Assembly (NCBI GenBank): GCA_036231525.1 | Contig: JAZAGZ010000056.1 | Location: 1 to 33,339 of the forward strand | Origin: UBA6522 sp036231525 | GTDB lineage: Bacteria; Pseudomonadota; Gammaproteobacteria; Steroidobacterales; Rariloculaceae | Direction: 5' to 3' | Length of the DNA stretch: 33,339 nt | In this document: positions 15,674 to 24,352 of the stretch, one piece after another | Layout of the letters: each line of letters starts with the position of its first letter | Position numbering within the stretch: position 1 is the stretch's first letter | Program-made: the position numbers and the translations under genes | The notes under the pieces: model-generated | What the model was told of the DNA's origin: nothing | Seen by the model: only the letters and a program-made list of their open reading frames with translations | Databases searched by the model: none

Positions 15674-16949
15674 TCAGCTGGCTCGACCCATTGCTATCAT
15701 CGGGAGCTTGCGAATTCCCTTCGCTCGTTCTCACACAGCCTACCGCAACTGCTCAAATCAACAGATGATGAGTAAAGTACTTGCCTCGCTGGTTGAAAGA
15801 TTTGCACTCACTGGAGAGCAGCTGGGCGACGTTTCTCTTGGAGCCGTTATTAAACATTCTAAGGATTGGAATCTCGCCCGCGAATCTACGCTCTCCTCGG
15901 GACTAGCGCCTGAGACACCTGCTTTTGATATTCAACGTGCCTGTGGAACAAGCTTATCTGCCGCAGTCCTCGTCGGAACAAAGATTTGCACGGGATTGAT
16001 TGAAGCGGGTATTGCGGGAGGAACGGATAGCATTAGCGACGTTCCTATAGTCTACCCTGAGGCCTATCGTAAAATCCTCATGGAAAGCGCGCGTGGACGA
16101 AGTTTAGTGCAGAAGATAAAACCCTGGTTGGCACTGCGGCCACGTCACTTCAAACCAGAGTTTCCTGGCGTTATTGAGCCACGCACAAAACTCTCAATGG
16201 GAGAAAGCATGGAACTCACAGCCAGAGAATGGCAGCTCAGCAGAGTGGACCAGGATGCTTTCGCGCTGGAAAGCCATCGGCGAGCAGCGCAAGCCCAGGA
16301 AGAAGGCTTTTACGACGATCTCCTAGTCGAGTACCAGGGGCTTCGGAAAGATAACAACGTCAGACCGGATTCCAGTATGGATCAACTCGCAAAGTTAAGC
16401 CCGGTTTTTGATCGCAGTGAGCACGGTACTATGACCGCTGGAAACAGCACCCCCTTAACTGATGGCGCCTCAGCCGTGCTTCTAGCCTCAGAAGAGTGGG
16501 CCCGTGAGCGAGGACTGCCTGTGCTCGCATATCTGACACACTCCCGAGTCACAGCGGTGGACTTTGTAAACCAGGAGGGGCTTCTGATGGCTCCAGCTTA
16601 CGCGGTCTCAGAAATGCTGAATGACGCATCACTCTCACTGACGGACTTTGATTTCTACGAAATTCATGAAGCTTTTGCAGCTCAAACGCTAGCAACCTTA
16701 AAGGCATGGGAATCTGAATCTTTTTGTTCATCCCGGCTAGGAAGAAGCACCCCACTGGGAGAAATTGATCGACGAAAACTAAACGCGAAAGGCGGGAGTG
16801 TTGCAATTGGACACCCGTTTGCTGCGACGGGCACACGCATTCTTGGCTCATTAGCAAAACTACTGTACCAGAAAGGTTCAGGCCGGGGCTTAGTATCAGT
16901 TTGTACTGCGGGTGGCATGGGCGTCACCGCCATCCTTGAGGCTAGCTGA
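15666..16949 (+). CDS. fadI: Acetyl-CoA acyltransferase (3-ketoacyl-CoA thiolase), FadI type
   Basis: The thiolase would cleave 3-ketoacyl-CoA with CoA to release acetyl-CoA in beta-oxidation, or run in reverse as a condensing enzyme. The 427 residues carry the acyl-accepting Cys93 in QRACGTSLSAA, His334 in YEIHEAFAAQ, His383 in GGSVAIGHPFAATG and Cys413 in CTAGGMG. The sequence resembles E. coli FadI rather than FadA, including IPFARSHTAY at the start and the NSTPLTDGASAV segment. An in-frame stop lies just upstream of the ATG at 15666, which has AAGGTGA 6 bases before it. No fadJ partner follows. The next gene is an AGCS transporter 21 bp downstream. The exact substrate range is unknown, so the symbol is a best match. 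Confidence 0.85.
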   Translation: MPNQLARPIAIIGSLRIPFARSHTAYRNCSNQQMMSKVLASLVERFALTGEQLGDVSLGAVIKHSKDWNLARESTLSSGLAPETPAFDIQRACGTSLSAAVLVGTKICTGLIEAGIAGGTDSISDVPIVYPEAYRKILMESARGRSLVQKIKPWLALRPRHFKPEFPGVIEPRTKLSMGESMELTAREWQLSRVDQDAFALESHRRAAQAQEEGFYDDLLVEYQGLRKDNNVRPDSSMDQLAKLSPVFDRSEHGTMTAGNSTPLTDGASAVLLASEEWARERGLPVLAYLTHSRVTAVDFVNQEGLLMAPAYAVSEMLNDASLSLTDFDFYEIHEAFAAQTLATLKAWESESFCSSRLGRSTPLGEIDRRKLNAKGGSVAIGHPFAATGTRILGSLAKLLYQKGSGRGLVSVCTAGGMGVTAILEAS

Positions 16950-16970
16950 TCTTATCTATAAGAGGTAGTG

Positions 16971-18659
16971 ATGGAAGATTTTACGACGCTTCTGGTAATG
17001 CTAAACGGCATTATCTGGCATGACAGCGTCCTAATAATACTGCTTGGTACAGGAGTAGTATTCACAATCTGGAGCGGCTTCAGCCAGTACCAAGCACTAA
17101 CCCACGGTGTTCAAGTACTGCGAGGAAGTTACGACGACCCCAAGGCCCCGGGAGCAATCAGCCATTTTCAAGCATTGTCTGCCGCGCTTTCGGCTACAGT
17201 TGGTCTAGGTAACATCGGGGGCGTGGCACTTGCGATTGCACTAGGCGGTCCGGGTGCAATTTTCTGGATGTGGGTAGTCGGTATTTTCGGGATGGCTATC
17301 AAGTTAACGGAAGTCAGCCTTTCCATGCTCTACCGAAACACGGATGATCCCGATAATCCGCATGGGGGTCCTATGTGGGTTGTTAGCAAAGGACTCGCCC
17401 GGATGAACCCCAGGCTTGCTCCACTCGGAGGATTCGTCGGCGGGCTGTTCTGCATTACCTTACTAGTCTCCACCGTGACCGGTGGCAACATGTTTCAGGC
17501 CTGGAACGTCGGCGAAATTACCGAAGAATATTTCGGGGTTCCCAGCCCCGTTGCTGGTGTCGTACTGGCGATACTGGTCGGGATGGTCATCATTGGTGGC
17601 ATCAAACGTATTGGTGCCGTTGCGGGACGGCTCGTTCCAATCATGGTGACTCTCTACCTTCTTGCTGGCACATACGTTCTATTCATAAATGCAAACGATA
17701 TTCCAGCTATGTTTGCATTAATAATACGGTCAGCGTTTCTTCCACAGGAAATGACTGGTGCATTCATCGGCGGTGCATCAGGTTATGCCTTTTTATTTGG
17801 GATGAAACGAGCGCTATTTTCAAATGAAGCGGGGCAGGGTTCTTCACCGATTGCTCATTCTGCTGCAAAAACTGATGAGCCGGTGCGTGAAGCTATGGTA
17901 GCTGGCCTTGAACCGTTCATCGATACAATTATTGTCTGTACGTTTACGGCCCTTGTTATTCTCTCAACAGGGATATGGAACCGGGCACCGGAAGCACATT
18001 TCAGTATTTCGCCCAATGTGGTTCCTTTGGACACCGCTCTTTGGAGCTTGGAAAGCCTTCCTGCACCGGAGCGTATTAACGATGAGTGGGGTGAGGGTGA
18101 CGTTGTTTTTATGATTGTTAATGCCGACCCTAACCCTCAATCGGCTAACAACTCTCATCGCCTGGAGGGTCATGTCGTTGCTCAGAACAGTTCGTTGGTA
18201 ATTGAGTGGGGCACTTTGGCTAGCAACTCCCGTCCCAGAGTCGAAAATACAGGTGTATATGCAACCTATGTGGGCGCAACGCTGACAGCGAAGGCTTTCG
18301 ACTCGGTCACTCCTGGCCTTGGAAAGTGGCTCGTGACCCTAGCAGTGTGGTTATTCGCTCTCTCTACCATGATCTCCTGGAGTTACTACGGCGAACAAGG
18401 AGTAGTGTTCTTGTTTGGGGAACGTATGGTTATTACGTACAAATTTATCTACTGCTTGCTAATTGTAGTTGCGACCCTAGGGTTCATCGAATCCGATGCC
18501 GATCTGGACAATCTCACAGGTGTTGGCACCGGAGTGATGTTATGGGCAAATGCGCCCATCATGTGGATATTTGGAAGACAGGCGATGCGCGCCTATCACG
18601 ACTACATAAATCGAATGAAGAAAGGGGAAATGGAACCAAGCATCCGGCAACACCGTTAG
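16971..18659 (+). CDS. AGCS-family amino acid (alanine/glycine):cation symporter with an extra loop
   Basis: This inner-membrane transporter would take up a small neutral amino acid, probably alanine or glycine, with sodium or protons. The 562 residues contain many membrane segments and AGCS family motifs: ALSATVGLGNIGGVA near 70-85, HGGPMW at 131-136 and FSNEAGQGSSPIAHSAAKT at 283-301. Typical members have about 450 residues. Here roughly 90 extra residues (about 340-430), hydrophilic and apparently beta-rich, sit between the segment ending LVILSTGIW and the one starting GATLTAKAF. I chose the ATG at 16971 over the adjacent GTG at 16968 because AGAGG is 5 bases before the ATG. It lies 21 bp after the thiolase gene, probably in the same transcript. 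The substrate is inferred from the family only. Confidence 0.9.
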   Translation: MEDFTTLLVMLNGIIWHDSVLIILLGTGVVFTIWSGFSQYQALTHGVQVLRGSYDDPKAPGAISHFQALSAALSATVGLGNIGGVALAIALGGPGAIFWMWVVGIFGMAIKLTEVSLSMLYRNTDDPDNPHGGPMWVVSKGLARMNPRLAPLGGFVGGLFCITLLVSTVTGGNMFQAWNVGEITEEYFGVPSPVAGVVLAILVGMVIIGGIKRIGAVAGRLVPIMVTLYLLAGTYVLFINANDIPAMFALIIRSAFLPQEMTGAFIGGASGYAFLFGMKRALFSNEAGQGSSPIAHSAAKTDEPVREAMVAGLEPFIDTIIVCTFTALVILSTGIWNRAPEAHFSISPNVVPLDTALWSLESLPAPERINDEWGEGDVVFMIVNADPNPQSANNSHRLEGHVVAQNSSLVIEWGTLASNSRPRVENTGVYATYVGATLTAKAFDSVTPGLGKWLVTLAVWLFALSTMISWSYYGEQGVVFLFGERMVITYKFIYCLLIVVATLGFIESDADLDNLTGVGTGVMLWANAPIMWIFGRQAMRAYHDYINRMKKGEMEPSIRQHR

Positions 18660-18770
18660 AAGACTCGGCCTCGACGTTCGCGAATCATAGTTTTCCCTAG
18701 ACAAGCGGAAGAGTAATAATTACTTTTAGCAATTCATGTCAAAAACAATTAGGAAACTTTTCTTACTGAC

Positions 18771-19652
18771 TTAGCAAACAAAGTTACACAGACGGGAAAG
18801 GGTATCTGAAGTCTGGTCAAGGTAGCTTGCGCCGAATAAGTTGAAGTGGTTCAACAGATGATAGAGATTGTAGAGGTCAACGCGCGCCTCCCATCCATCT
18901 GTTAACGGCCATTCGTTCTGGTAGGCCGAATAAAAAGCGTCTCCGAAACCACCGAAAAGGCGGGTCATGGCCAAATCCGCCTCCCTGTCACCATAATAGA
19001 CGGCTGGATCATATATAAAAGGTTTCCCAGAGGCATCACATCCCCAGTTGCCAGACCACAAATCTCCATGAAGCAATGATGCGACGGGTTCCCGACCTGC
19101 AAAAAACCACTCAAGTCGCTCCATCACATAATGAGCTTGGTCTAGCTGCTGTTGTGGAAGGCCCCGCTTAGCCGCTAGTTCAAGTTGAACTCCGAGCCGC
19201 TCAAGCCGAAAGAAATCGGACCAGTTACACATAAAAGTGTTCCGTTGCGGCGTGGCTCCTATAGTGTTCTCACGGTACCAACCAAACTGCTCAGCTGTGT
19301 CACGATGTTGCTGAGCCAGCGCCATCCCTAGCAGATGTTCCGCAGACTTTGTTTTACTTGAGAATTCAATCCAACGTAAAGCTAGATAGGAAATCTCACC
19401 AGCACATCCAACGTCCACTGTCTCTGGTACGGATACGCCCTCTGCCGCTCGAAGGGCTTTCAGCCCATCAGCTTCCGCCTCAAAAACTGGAAGTGCGCAT
19501 GCCACGTTAATTTTGACAAACAGCGATTCTGAATCGGTCGATAAACAAAATGCCCGATTGATGCTGCCACCAAAGACGGGTTTCACATCTTTCGTACCAG
19601 TGCGGATTCCAAAACGACGCTTTAGCTCGCCTATGGACTGCTCAAGATCCAA
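18771..19652 (-). CDS. Fructosamine kinase / ketosamine-3-kinase family protein
   Basis: Members of this aminoglycoside-phosphotransferase-like family phosphorylate fructosamines or ribulosamines on glycated amines, marking them for removal. The 293 residues show a P-loop-like FGGSINRAF (28-36), the ATP-binding Lys in LFVKIN, the catalytic loop HGDLWSGNW (195-203, with Asp197 as base) and the metal-binding DPAVYYGDREADLAM (215-229). The start is a TTG at 19652 without an evident ribosome-binding site, 6 bp after the stop of the HNH gene, so it is probably translated by coupling. The next in-frame ATG would remove the nucleotide-binding N-terminus. It is convergent with the symporter gene across 111 bp, in which I find no convincing terminator. 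Confidence 0.88.
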   Translation of the reverse strand: MDLEQSIGELKRRFGIRTGTKDVKPVFGGSINRAFCLSTDSESLFVKINVACALPVFEAEADGLKALRAAEGVSVPETVDVGCAGEISYLALRWIEFSSKTKSAEHLLGMALAQQHRDTAEQFGWYRENTIGATPQRNTFMCNWSDFFRLERLGVQLELAAKRGLPQQQLDQAHYVMERLEWFFAGREPVASLLHGDLWSGNWGCDASGKPFIYDPAVYYGDREADLAMTRLFGGFGDAFYSAYQNEWPLTDGWEARVDLYNLYHLLNHFNLFGASYLDQTSDTLSRLCNFVC

Positions 19653-19658
19653 GATGGT

Positions 19659-20306
19659 CTAGCTAACTGATTTTTGACTGTTGAGACGAAGCCGCAACCG
19701 CTCGTGGAGAGGAGATGTTCTGGGAAAATGCGTGAGCAGGTATTCCATTTGATCAGCTAGTACCCGACGGCCTTTCAAATAAATGTACTCGGCGTAGGTC
19801 GGCGTAAAGGGGACCGCAACTAGTTGCAACCCAGCTTGTTCTGGCGTGCACCCACCTTTGTGGTTATTACAACGACGACAAGCAGTGACCACGTTTGTCC
19901 ACGCATCATGTCCTCCCAAGCTGATCGGCGTAATGTGGTCCCGAGTTAGGTCAGATGTCCGAAATTGCTTAGCGCAATATAGACACAGATTCGCATCTCG
20001 TTTGAATAAAGTACGGTTGTTGAGAGGAGGAGTGTATCGTTCGTGATTGCGCTCTACCGCGATGGTGTCACCGTGAGTAGCAACGATAGAGCTGACCTCA
20101 ATGACGCTGCGCAGCCCCGTCCTAGCATTGTGCCCTCCGCGTATCCGATAGATAGGCGATCCGCAAACGTATGCAACCTGCTCAGTATGATACAACCGCA
20201 CAGCATCACGGTAATCGATCCATTCCAGGGGCATTCCCGCAATATCGGTTCGCAATACCTCCTGGGTTACGGCGTATTGCTCCATTTTGCTCGCCGGGTC
20301 CAGCAT
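19659..20306 (-). CDS. HNH endonuclease family protein
   Basis: This is a stand-alone HNH nuclease of a type common in bacterial chromosomes, probably cytoplasmic, with unknown target. The zinc ribbon pairs are Cys108/Cys111 (CLYC) and Cys143/Cys146 (CRRC). The catalytic core is DLTRDHITPISLGG (119-132, with His124), followed by the central Asn of WTNVV (Asn138) and the final NNHKGG (147-152). The 215-residue length assumes the ATG at 20306. A promoter just upstream would place the transcript start only about 5 bases before that codon. The second ATG at 20285 may therefore be the true start, and neither has a strong ribosome-binding site. It pairs with the kinase-like gene 6 bp downstream. 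There is no phage or restriction context. Confidence 0.85.
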   Translation of the reverse strand: MLDPASKMEQYAVTQEVLRTDIAGMPLEWIDYRDAVRLYHTEQVAYVCGSPIYRIRGGHNARTGLRSVIEVSSIVATHGDTIAVERNHERYTPPLNNRTLFKRDANLCLYCAKQFRTSDLTRDHITPISLGGHDAWTNVVTACRRCNNHKGGCTPEQAGLQLVAVPFTPTYAEYIYLKGRRVLADQMEYLLTHFPRTSPLHERLRLRLNSQKSVS

Positions 20307-20317
20307 GTACCCGACAA

Positions 20318-20345
20318 GTTATACCGACACCACACTAATTTTCAA
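20318..20345 (-). promoter_or_regulatory. Sigma-70 type promoter for the HNH / fructosamine kinase pair
   Basis: On the minus strand TTGAAA (20340-20345) and TATAAC (20318-20323) are separated by 16 bp, in the 103-bp gap after pntB. Transcription would begin about 20311. This suggests that the HNH pair is expressed separately from pntAB. Confidence 0.5.
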
Positions 20346-20409
20346 TGGTTCATGAGACAGAAATCTACCTGGCTCAAAGTTAATAGGTCTAAATAACTCC
20401 TAAAAGTCT

Positions 20410-21798
20410 TTACAGTTCCCGGAGAACGGAATCTAAACTCTCACGGGCATCACCAAACAACATGCGAGTGTTGTCCTTGAAAAATAGAGGATTTTGTACG
20501 CCTGCGTAACCCGTTGCCATGCTGCGCTTGAGAACGATTGTCGTTTTCGCCTTCCAAACCTCGAGAACCGGCATACCGGCAATCGGACTATCAGGTTCCT
20601 CTTGAGCAGAAGGGTTAACAATGTCATTGGCGCCAATGATGATGGAGAGATCGATGTCAGGAAAGTCGTCGTTTATTTCGTCCATCTCGAAAACAATGTC
20701 ATAGGGAACCCTAGCCTCAGCTAATAGTACATTCATGTGGCCAGGCATTCGCCCTGCTACGGGGTGAATACCAAAACGCACGTTAATTCCTTTACCTCGA
20801 AGTACTTTTGTAATTTCACAGACGATGTGTTGAGCCTGAGCTACGGCCATACCATAGCCCGGCACTATCATGACCTGTTTCGAGCTGGCAAGAAGACCAG
20901 CAACTTCACTGGCTTCCACAGCAATAACTTCTCCTTGTTCGTCTCCCTCTACAACCGCTGCACTGCCAGCGGTGCCGAAACCACCAGCAATCACTGCAAA
21001 GAACTTACGATTCATAGCGCGACACATGATGTAACTCAGGATAGCGCCGCTGCTACCTACCAATGCCCCCGTCACAATCAACAGGTCATTACTGAGCATA
21101 AATCCCGTAGCTGAAGCTGCCCATCCTGAGTAACTGTTGAGCATAGAAACAACTACAGGCATATCAGCACCACCGATTGCCATGACCATATGGATCCCAA
21201 ATAAAAGCGCAACGGCAGTTATGATGAACAAGGGGATTAATCCCTCTCCCACGGCTGATTCGTTTACAAATTGCCACCCCATCCAAATTGTGGCGATAAG
21301 AAGTCCCAGATTTAACCAATGACGTCCAGGCAGAATCAAAGGAGTGCCACTTATTTTCCCGCTCAATTTCCCGAAAGCAATTACCGATCCGGAGAATGTC
21401 ACCGCACCGATCAATACGCCCAGAGAGGTCTCAATATCGTGGATGGTCAGCTCCACACCCGTAAACTGGACCGCTGGATCCATAAAGTTGGCGAACCCCA
21501 CGAGCACAGCTGCCAACCCAACTAAACTATGAAGTATGGCCACCAGCTCTGGCATCTGTGTCATTTGGACACGCCGCGCGAGAATCAAACCAATAGTGCC
21601 CCCAATAGCCAAGCCACCCAGTAGCAAAAAATAATGCGCGGTGATAACTCCAAACAGCGTAGCCAATAGCGCGATGCTCATGCCAATAATGCCGTATAGG
21701 TTCCCCCGCCGCGCCGTTTCCGGATGGCTTAATCCCCCGAGCGCAAGAATGAAAAGAATCGTAGCTCCGATATAGGAAACTGTGACCAATCCTGACAT
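20410..21798 (-). CDS. pntB: NAD(P) transhydrogenase subunit beta
   Basis: PntB is the NADP(H)-binding, membrane-embedded subunit of the proton-pumping transhydrogenase, which makes NADPH from NADH using the proton gradient. From the ATG at 21798 it has 462 residues, the same as recalled for E. coli PntB. The N-terminal two-thirds is a series of membrane helices starting VSYIGATILFILALGGL. The C-terminal NADP domain has VPGYGMAVAQAQ, GIHPVAGRMPGHMNVLL and VLKRSMATGYAGVQNPLF. A GGGGAGG ribosome-binding site lies within the end of pntA. Reading further upstream would run back into pntA in another frame, so I rejected the longer form. Confidence 0.96.
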   Translation of the reverse strand: MSGLVTVSYIGATILFILALGGLSHPETARRGNLYGIIGMSIALLATLFGVITAHYFLLLGGLAIGGTIGLILARRVQMTQMPELVAILHSLVGLAAVLVGFANFMDPAVQFTGVELTIHDIETSLGVLIGAVTFSGSVIAFGKLSGKISGTPLILPGRHWLNLGLLIATIWMGWQFVNESAVGEGLIPLFIITAVALLFGIHMVMAIGGADMPVVVSMLNSYSGWAASATGFMLSNDLLIVTGALVGSSGAILSYIMCRAMNRKFFAVIAGGFGTAGSAAVVEGDEQGEVIAVEASEVAGLLASSKQVMIVPGYGMAVAQAQHIVCEITKVLRGKGINVRFGIHPVAGRMPGHMNVLLAEARVPYDIVFEMDEINDDFPDIDLSIIIGANDIVNPSAQEEPDSPIAGMPVLEVWKAKTTIVLKRSMATGYAGVQNPLFFKDNTRMLFGDARESLDSVLREL

Positions 21799-21809
21799 GA
21801 CAGCCTCCC

Positions 21810-23351
21810 CTACTTCCTGAACATTTCGAGCATGCGGCGTGTTACTGCAAACCCACCAGCAATATTGATACTCGTGATGAGCACGGTGATGCCCGCAATC
21901 CACATAATGAGGCTTTCGGATGAACTAATCTGTAGCAGGGCCCCAATAATGATGATGCTTGAAATGGCATTGGTTACGCTCATCAGTGGCGTGTGCAACG
22001 CAGGAGTTACATTCCAGATCACCATGTATCCAACAAAACAGGCTAATACGAAGACAGTGAAATGTGCCATGAACGACGGAGGTGCCACAGCACCGAGTCC
22101 TAAGAGAGCTAGGGCGCCAATTCCGAAGGTTAAAAGTGGTGCCAAAACCGATGGCTTAGACTCCACATTAAGGGCGGGGGTTTCTGGTATGGGTTTCGTC
22201 TGCGTTTGAGCAGGCGCTGATGATAGTTTTGGAGGAGGAGGAGGCCACGTAATCTCTTTGTCCTTAACCACGGTTGCGCCACGGATAACTTCATCCTCCA
22301 TGTCCACGATAAGCTGTCCATCTTTCCCAGGACACATATCGGTAAGAAGATGGCGCAGATTAGTACCATAAAGCTGACTTGACTGCGCAGACAGACGGCT
22401 CGGTAGATCGGTATAGCCGATGATGGTAACGCCCTCTTTTTTTACGACTCGTTCTGGTTCTGTAAGCTCACAGTTGCCTCCTTGCTCCGCGGCCAGATCA
22501 ACAATGACGCTACCAGCCTTCATAGATTCGACCATTTTCGAAGTAATCAGCTTGGGAGCAGGCTTACCGGGAATCAGCGCTGTCGTAATGATGATATCCA
22601 CCTCCTTAGCCTGTTCGGCAAACAGTGTCATCTCTGCTGCAATGAATGCCTCACTCATGACCTTGGCGTAACCGCCCTCGCCTGATCCTTCCTCATCAAA
22701 GTCGAGCAACAAAAACTCGCCATCCATGCTTTCGACTTGCTCCTTGACCTCTGGGCGCGTGTCGAAGGCCCGGACAATCGCACCCATGCCCCTAGCCGCA
22801 CCGATCGCTGCAAGACCGGCGACCCCCGCTCCAATAACCAGAATTTTTGCAGGTGGAATCTTGCCAGCGGCTGTTATCTGTCCGGTAAAAAACCTACCAA
22901 AATGCTGAGCCGCCTCGACCACCGCTCGGTACCCGGCAATGTTGGCCATCGAACTCAGCGCATCCATTTTCTGTGCCCGTGAGATCCGTGGAACACTATC
23001 CATTGCTAAGGTGGTCACACCATTGGCAGACAACTGCTCGAGCAAGTCTGGATTCTGTGCTGGCCACAGGAAGGAAATCAGAACTTGCCCTGTTCGTAAC
23101 AGCTGGATTTCGTCACCTTCAGGCGCTCTCACTTTGATAATGATGTCACTGTCGGTCCAAAGCGCCTGTCTATCAGGGATGATTTCAGCGCCTGCGTCCT
23201 GGAATGCTGTATCAGCAAAACTCGCACCCGCACCTGCCTTCGACTCGACAGCAACGGAAAACCCGAGCTTCTGAAGCTCTACCACCACGTCCGGTGTTGC
23301 CGCGACACGTTCTTCCCCATCCCGTGTTTCCTTGGGTATCCCAATTCTCAT
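21810..23351 (-). CDS. pntA: NAD(P) transhydrogenase subunit alpha (fused form)
   Basis: PntA binds NAD(H) in the cytoplasm and contributes membrane helices to the proton channel. From the ATG at 23351 it has 513 residues, with a start typical of the family (MRIGIPKETRDGEERVAATP). The NAD-binding glycine motif is VIGAGVAGLAAIGAARGMGA and the regulatory segment TKLI is replaced by KLITSKMVESM in the usual place. A proline-rich linker near residue 385 leads to four membrane segments, ending GFAVTRRMLEMFRK. The two parts that are separate genes (PntAA/PntAB) in some alphaproteobacteria are fused here. GGGAG precedes the ATG. pntB starts 11 bp after the stop. Confidence 0.96.
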   Translation of the reverse strand: MRIGIPKETRDGEERVAATPDVVVELQKLGFSVAVESKAGAGASFADTAFQDAGAEIIPDRQALWTDSDIIIKVRAPEGDEIQLLRTGQVLISFLWPAQNPDLLEQLSANGVTTLAMDSVPRISRAQKMDALSSMANIAGYRAVVEAAQHFGRFFTGQITAAGKIPPAKILVIGAGVAGLAAIGAARGMGAIVRAFDTRPEVKEQVESMDGEFLLLDFDEEGSGEGGYAKVMSEAFIAAEMTLFAEQAKEVDIIITTALIPGKPAPKLITSKMVESMKAGSVIVDLAAEQGGNCELTEPERVVKKEGVTIIGYTDLPSRLSAQSSQLYGTNLRHLLTDMCPGKDGQLIVDMEDEVIRGATVVKDKEITWPPPPPKLSSAPAQTQTKPIPETPALNVESKPSVLAPLLTFGIGALALLGLGAVAPPSFMAHFTVFVLACFVGYMVIWNVTPALHTPLMSVTNAISSIIIIGALLQISSSESLIMWIAGITVLITSINIAGGFAVTRRMLEMFRK

Positions 23352-23549
23352 ACGATCTCCCTGACCACCTTCTGTGGAAGGCACTGCCAACAACAAGCGT
23401 CTGACACACCGAGATCCAGGAACGCTATGTCCCATGATCGTGTTTTTCTCGGTGCCCTGACGAGTTCAGGCGGGGATTGTAAACAAATTGGCAGAACGCT
23501 GGGGAAGGATTTTTCTTGCAACATCAGTAGCCGACGCAATTACCCCTAT

Positions 23550-23578
23550 AAAATATGCAAGTTAGTGGTCCTGGGCAA
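23550..23578 (-). promoter_or_regulatory. Possible promoter for pntAB
   Basis: On the minus strand TTGCCC (23573-23578) and TATTTT (23550-23555) are 17 bp apart, each matching the consensus at four of six positions. The leader to pntA would be about 190 bases. The gap between pntA and the DUF3106 gene (23352-23589) shows nothing else that I recognise. Confidence 0.3.
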
Positions 23579-23589
23579 AATCAATAAAC

Positions 23590-24132
23590 CTATCTATTAG
23601 CGCCCATGCCTCCCGTAACGCTCCGTGGACGGTCGGGTGCACGGTTATTAGACGGTGGCCGAAGACGATCGTTGCGTAACGAACGCAGCTGATCGGGAGT
23701 TAGGGTTCGGAAACGCTGTTGCAGCTCCTGGCGCCTATCAGGTGGTAAGCGCTGGAAGCGCCTATATGAATCCTGTATCCGAGCTCTATTTTCGGGCGTT
23801 AGATTCCGGTAAACCTGATACCGATCACGAACGCTCCCCCTTTGATCCGTATCCAAGGACTGCCAGCGATCAAAGCGCGCACGCGCCTGCTCACGTTGTG
23901 TAGGCTCCATTTCAAGCCAGCGCTCCGCGCCAGTGGCAATCTGTTCCTGGCGGGCCGAACTAAGCTCCCCCCAATCCTCTTGGTGTTGTCGTAGAAGCTC
24001 TCTTTGTTGGACGGATAGATCGGCCCACTCGATACCTCCACTCATGCTCTGCTCCGCCACCTGTGCAAAAGTAAGTTCTGACACGCAAAACCCTGTTACG
24101 AGCAACGCAGCTAATCTAATTTTCCTTCTCAT
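23590..24132 (-). CDS. DUF3106-like exported repeat protein
   Basis: The function is unknown. From the ATG at 24132 it has 180 residues: a signal peptide ending near LTFAQ (about residue 23), then a run of charged helical repeats of about 20 residues built around W..L...QR..LR..., for example WERLSxxRQE-like and FDRWQSLDTDQRGSVRD units. It ends in a basic, proline-rich tail (about 150-180). The repeat style and Arg/Gln richness match DUF3106 proteins. An ATG at 24135 is also possible. GAGG precedes both. It is the last gene of the sigma-factor operon and overlaps the small acidic gene by 17 bases. Its basic character contrasts with the acidic neighbour, so the two might bind each other, which is only inference. 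Confidence 0.75.
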   Translation of the reverse strand: MRRKIRLAALLVTGFCVSELTFAQVAEQSMSGGIEWADLSVQQRELLRQHQEDWGELSSARQEQIATGAERWLEMEPTQREQARARFDRWQSLDTDQRGSVRDRYQVYRNLTPENRARIQDSYRRFQRLPPDRRQELQQRFRTLTPDQLRSLRNDRLRPPSNNRAPDRPRSVTGGMGANR

Positions 24133-24352
24133 CATCCTTCCTCTCTTCTTGCGGCTCCTGGGAGTTCTCCCCTTCGCCCTCCCATTCAGACACCGCCAAC
24201 CATTCCTCATCGTTTTCTTGCCAAATACCTAAGTACTCTAAAAAGTCGAGCTCCGGCATCTCCTCGTCAGCTCTAGCGGTGGTTAACACGCACGCTATTG
24301 CGGCAAACCGCAGCCACTTGAGCACCACCTGAATAAACCAATACTTAACCAA
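24116..24352 (-). CDS. Small acidic exported protein of the sigma-factor operon
   Basis: The function is unknown. The 78-residue protein has a hydrophobic N-terminus ending TTARA, probably a cleaved signal peptide (about residues 1-26). A very acidic mature part follows, containing ELDFLEYLG and IWQENDEEW, and a hydrophilic Glu/Lys tail. I chose the TTG at 24352 because GAGGG lies 6 bases upstream. It overlaps the end of the DUF3619-like gene by 8 bases. A GTG further in is an alternative. Its ELDFLEYLG motif resembles ELEFYAWL near the end of the preceding membrane protein. It lies between an apparent anti-sigma-like gene and a DUF3106 gene, with overlaps on both sides. Confidence 0.65.
   Translation of the reverse strand: MVKYWFIQVVLKWLRFAAIACVLTTARADEEMPELDFLEYLGIWQENDEEWLAVSEWEGEGENSQEPQEERKDDEKEN

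Noticed and set aside
18712..18724. AGTAAT-A-ATTACT palindrome between the symporter and kinase genes
   Set aside because: With a 1-base centre it cannot form a terminator hairpin, and a single short AT-rich palindrome is weak evidence for an operator.
23348..23539. Minus-strand ORF upstream of pntA
   Set aside because: It is short, shows no similarity and lies in the pntA leader. pntA itself has a clear ATG and ribosome-binding site.
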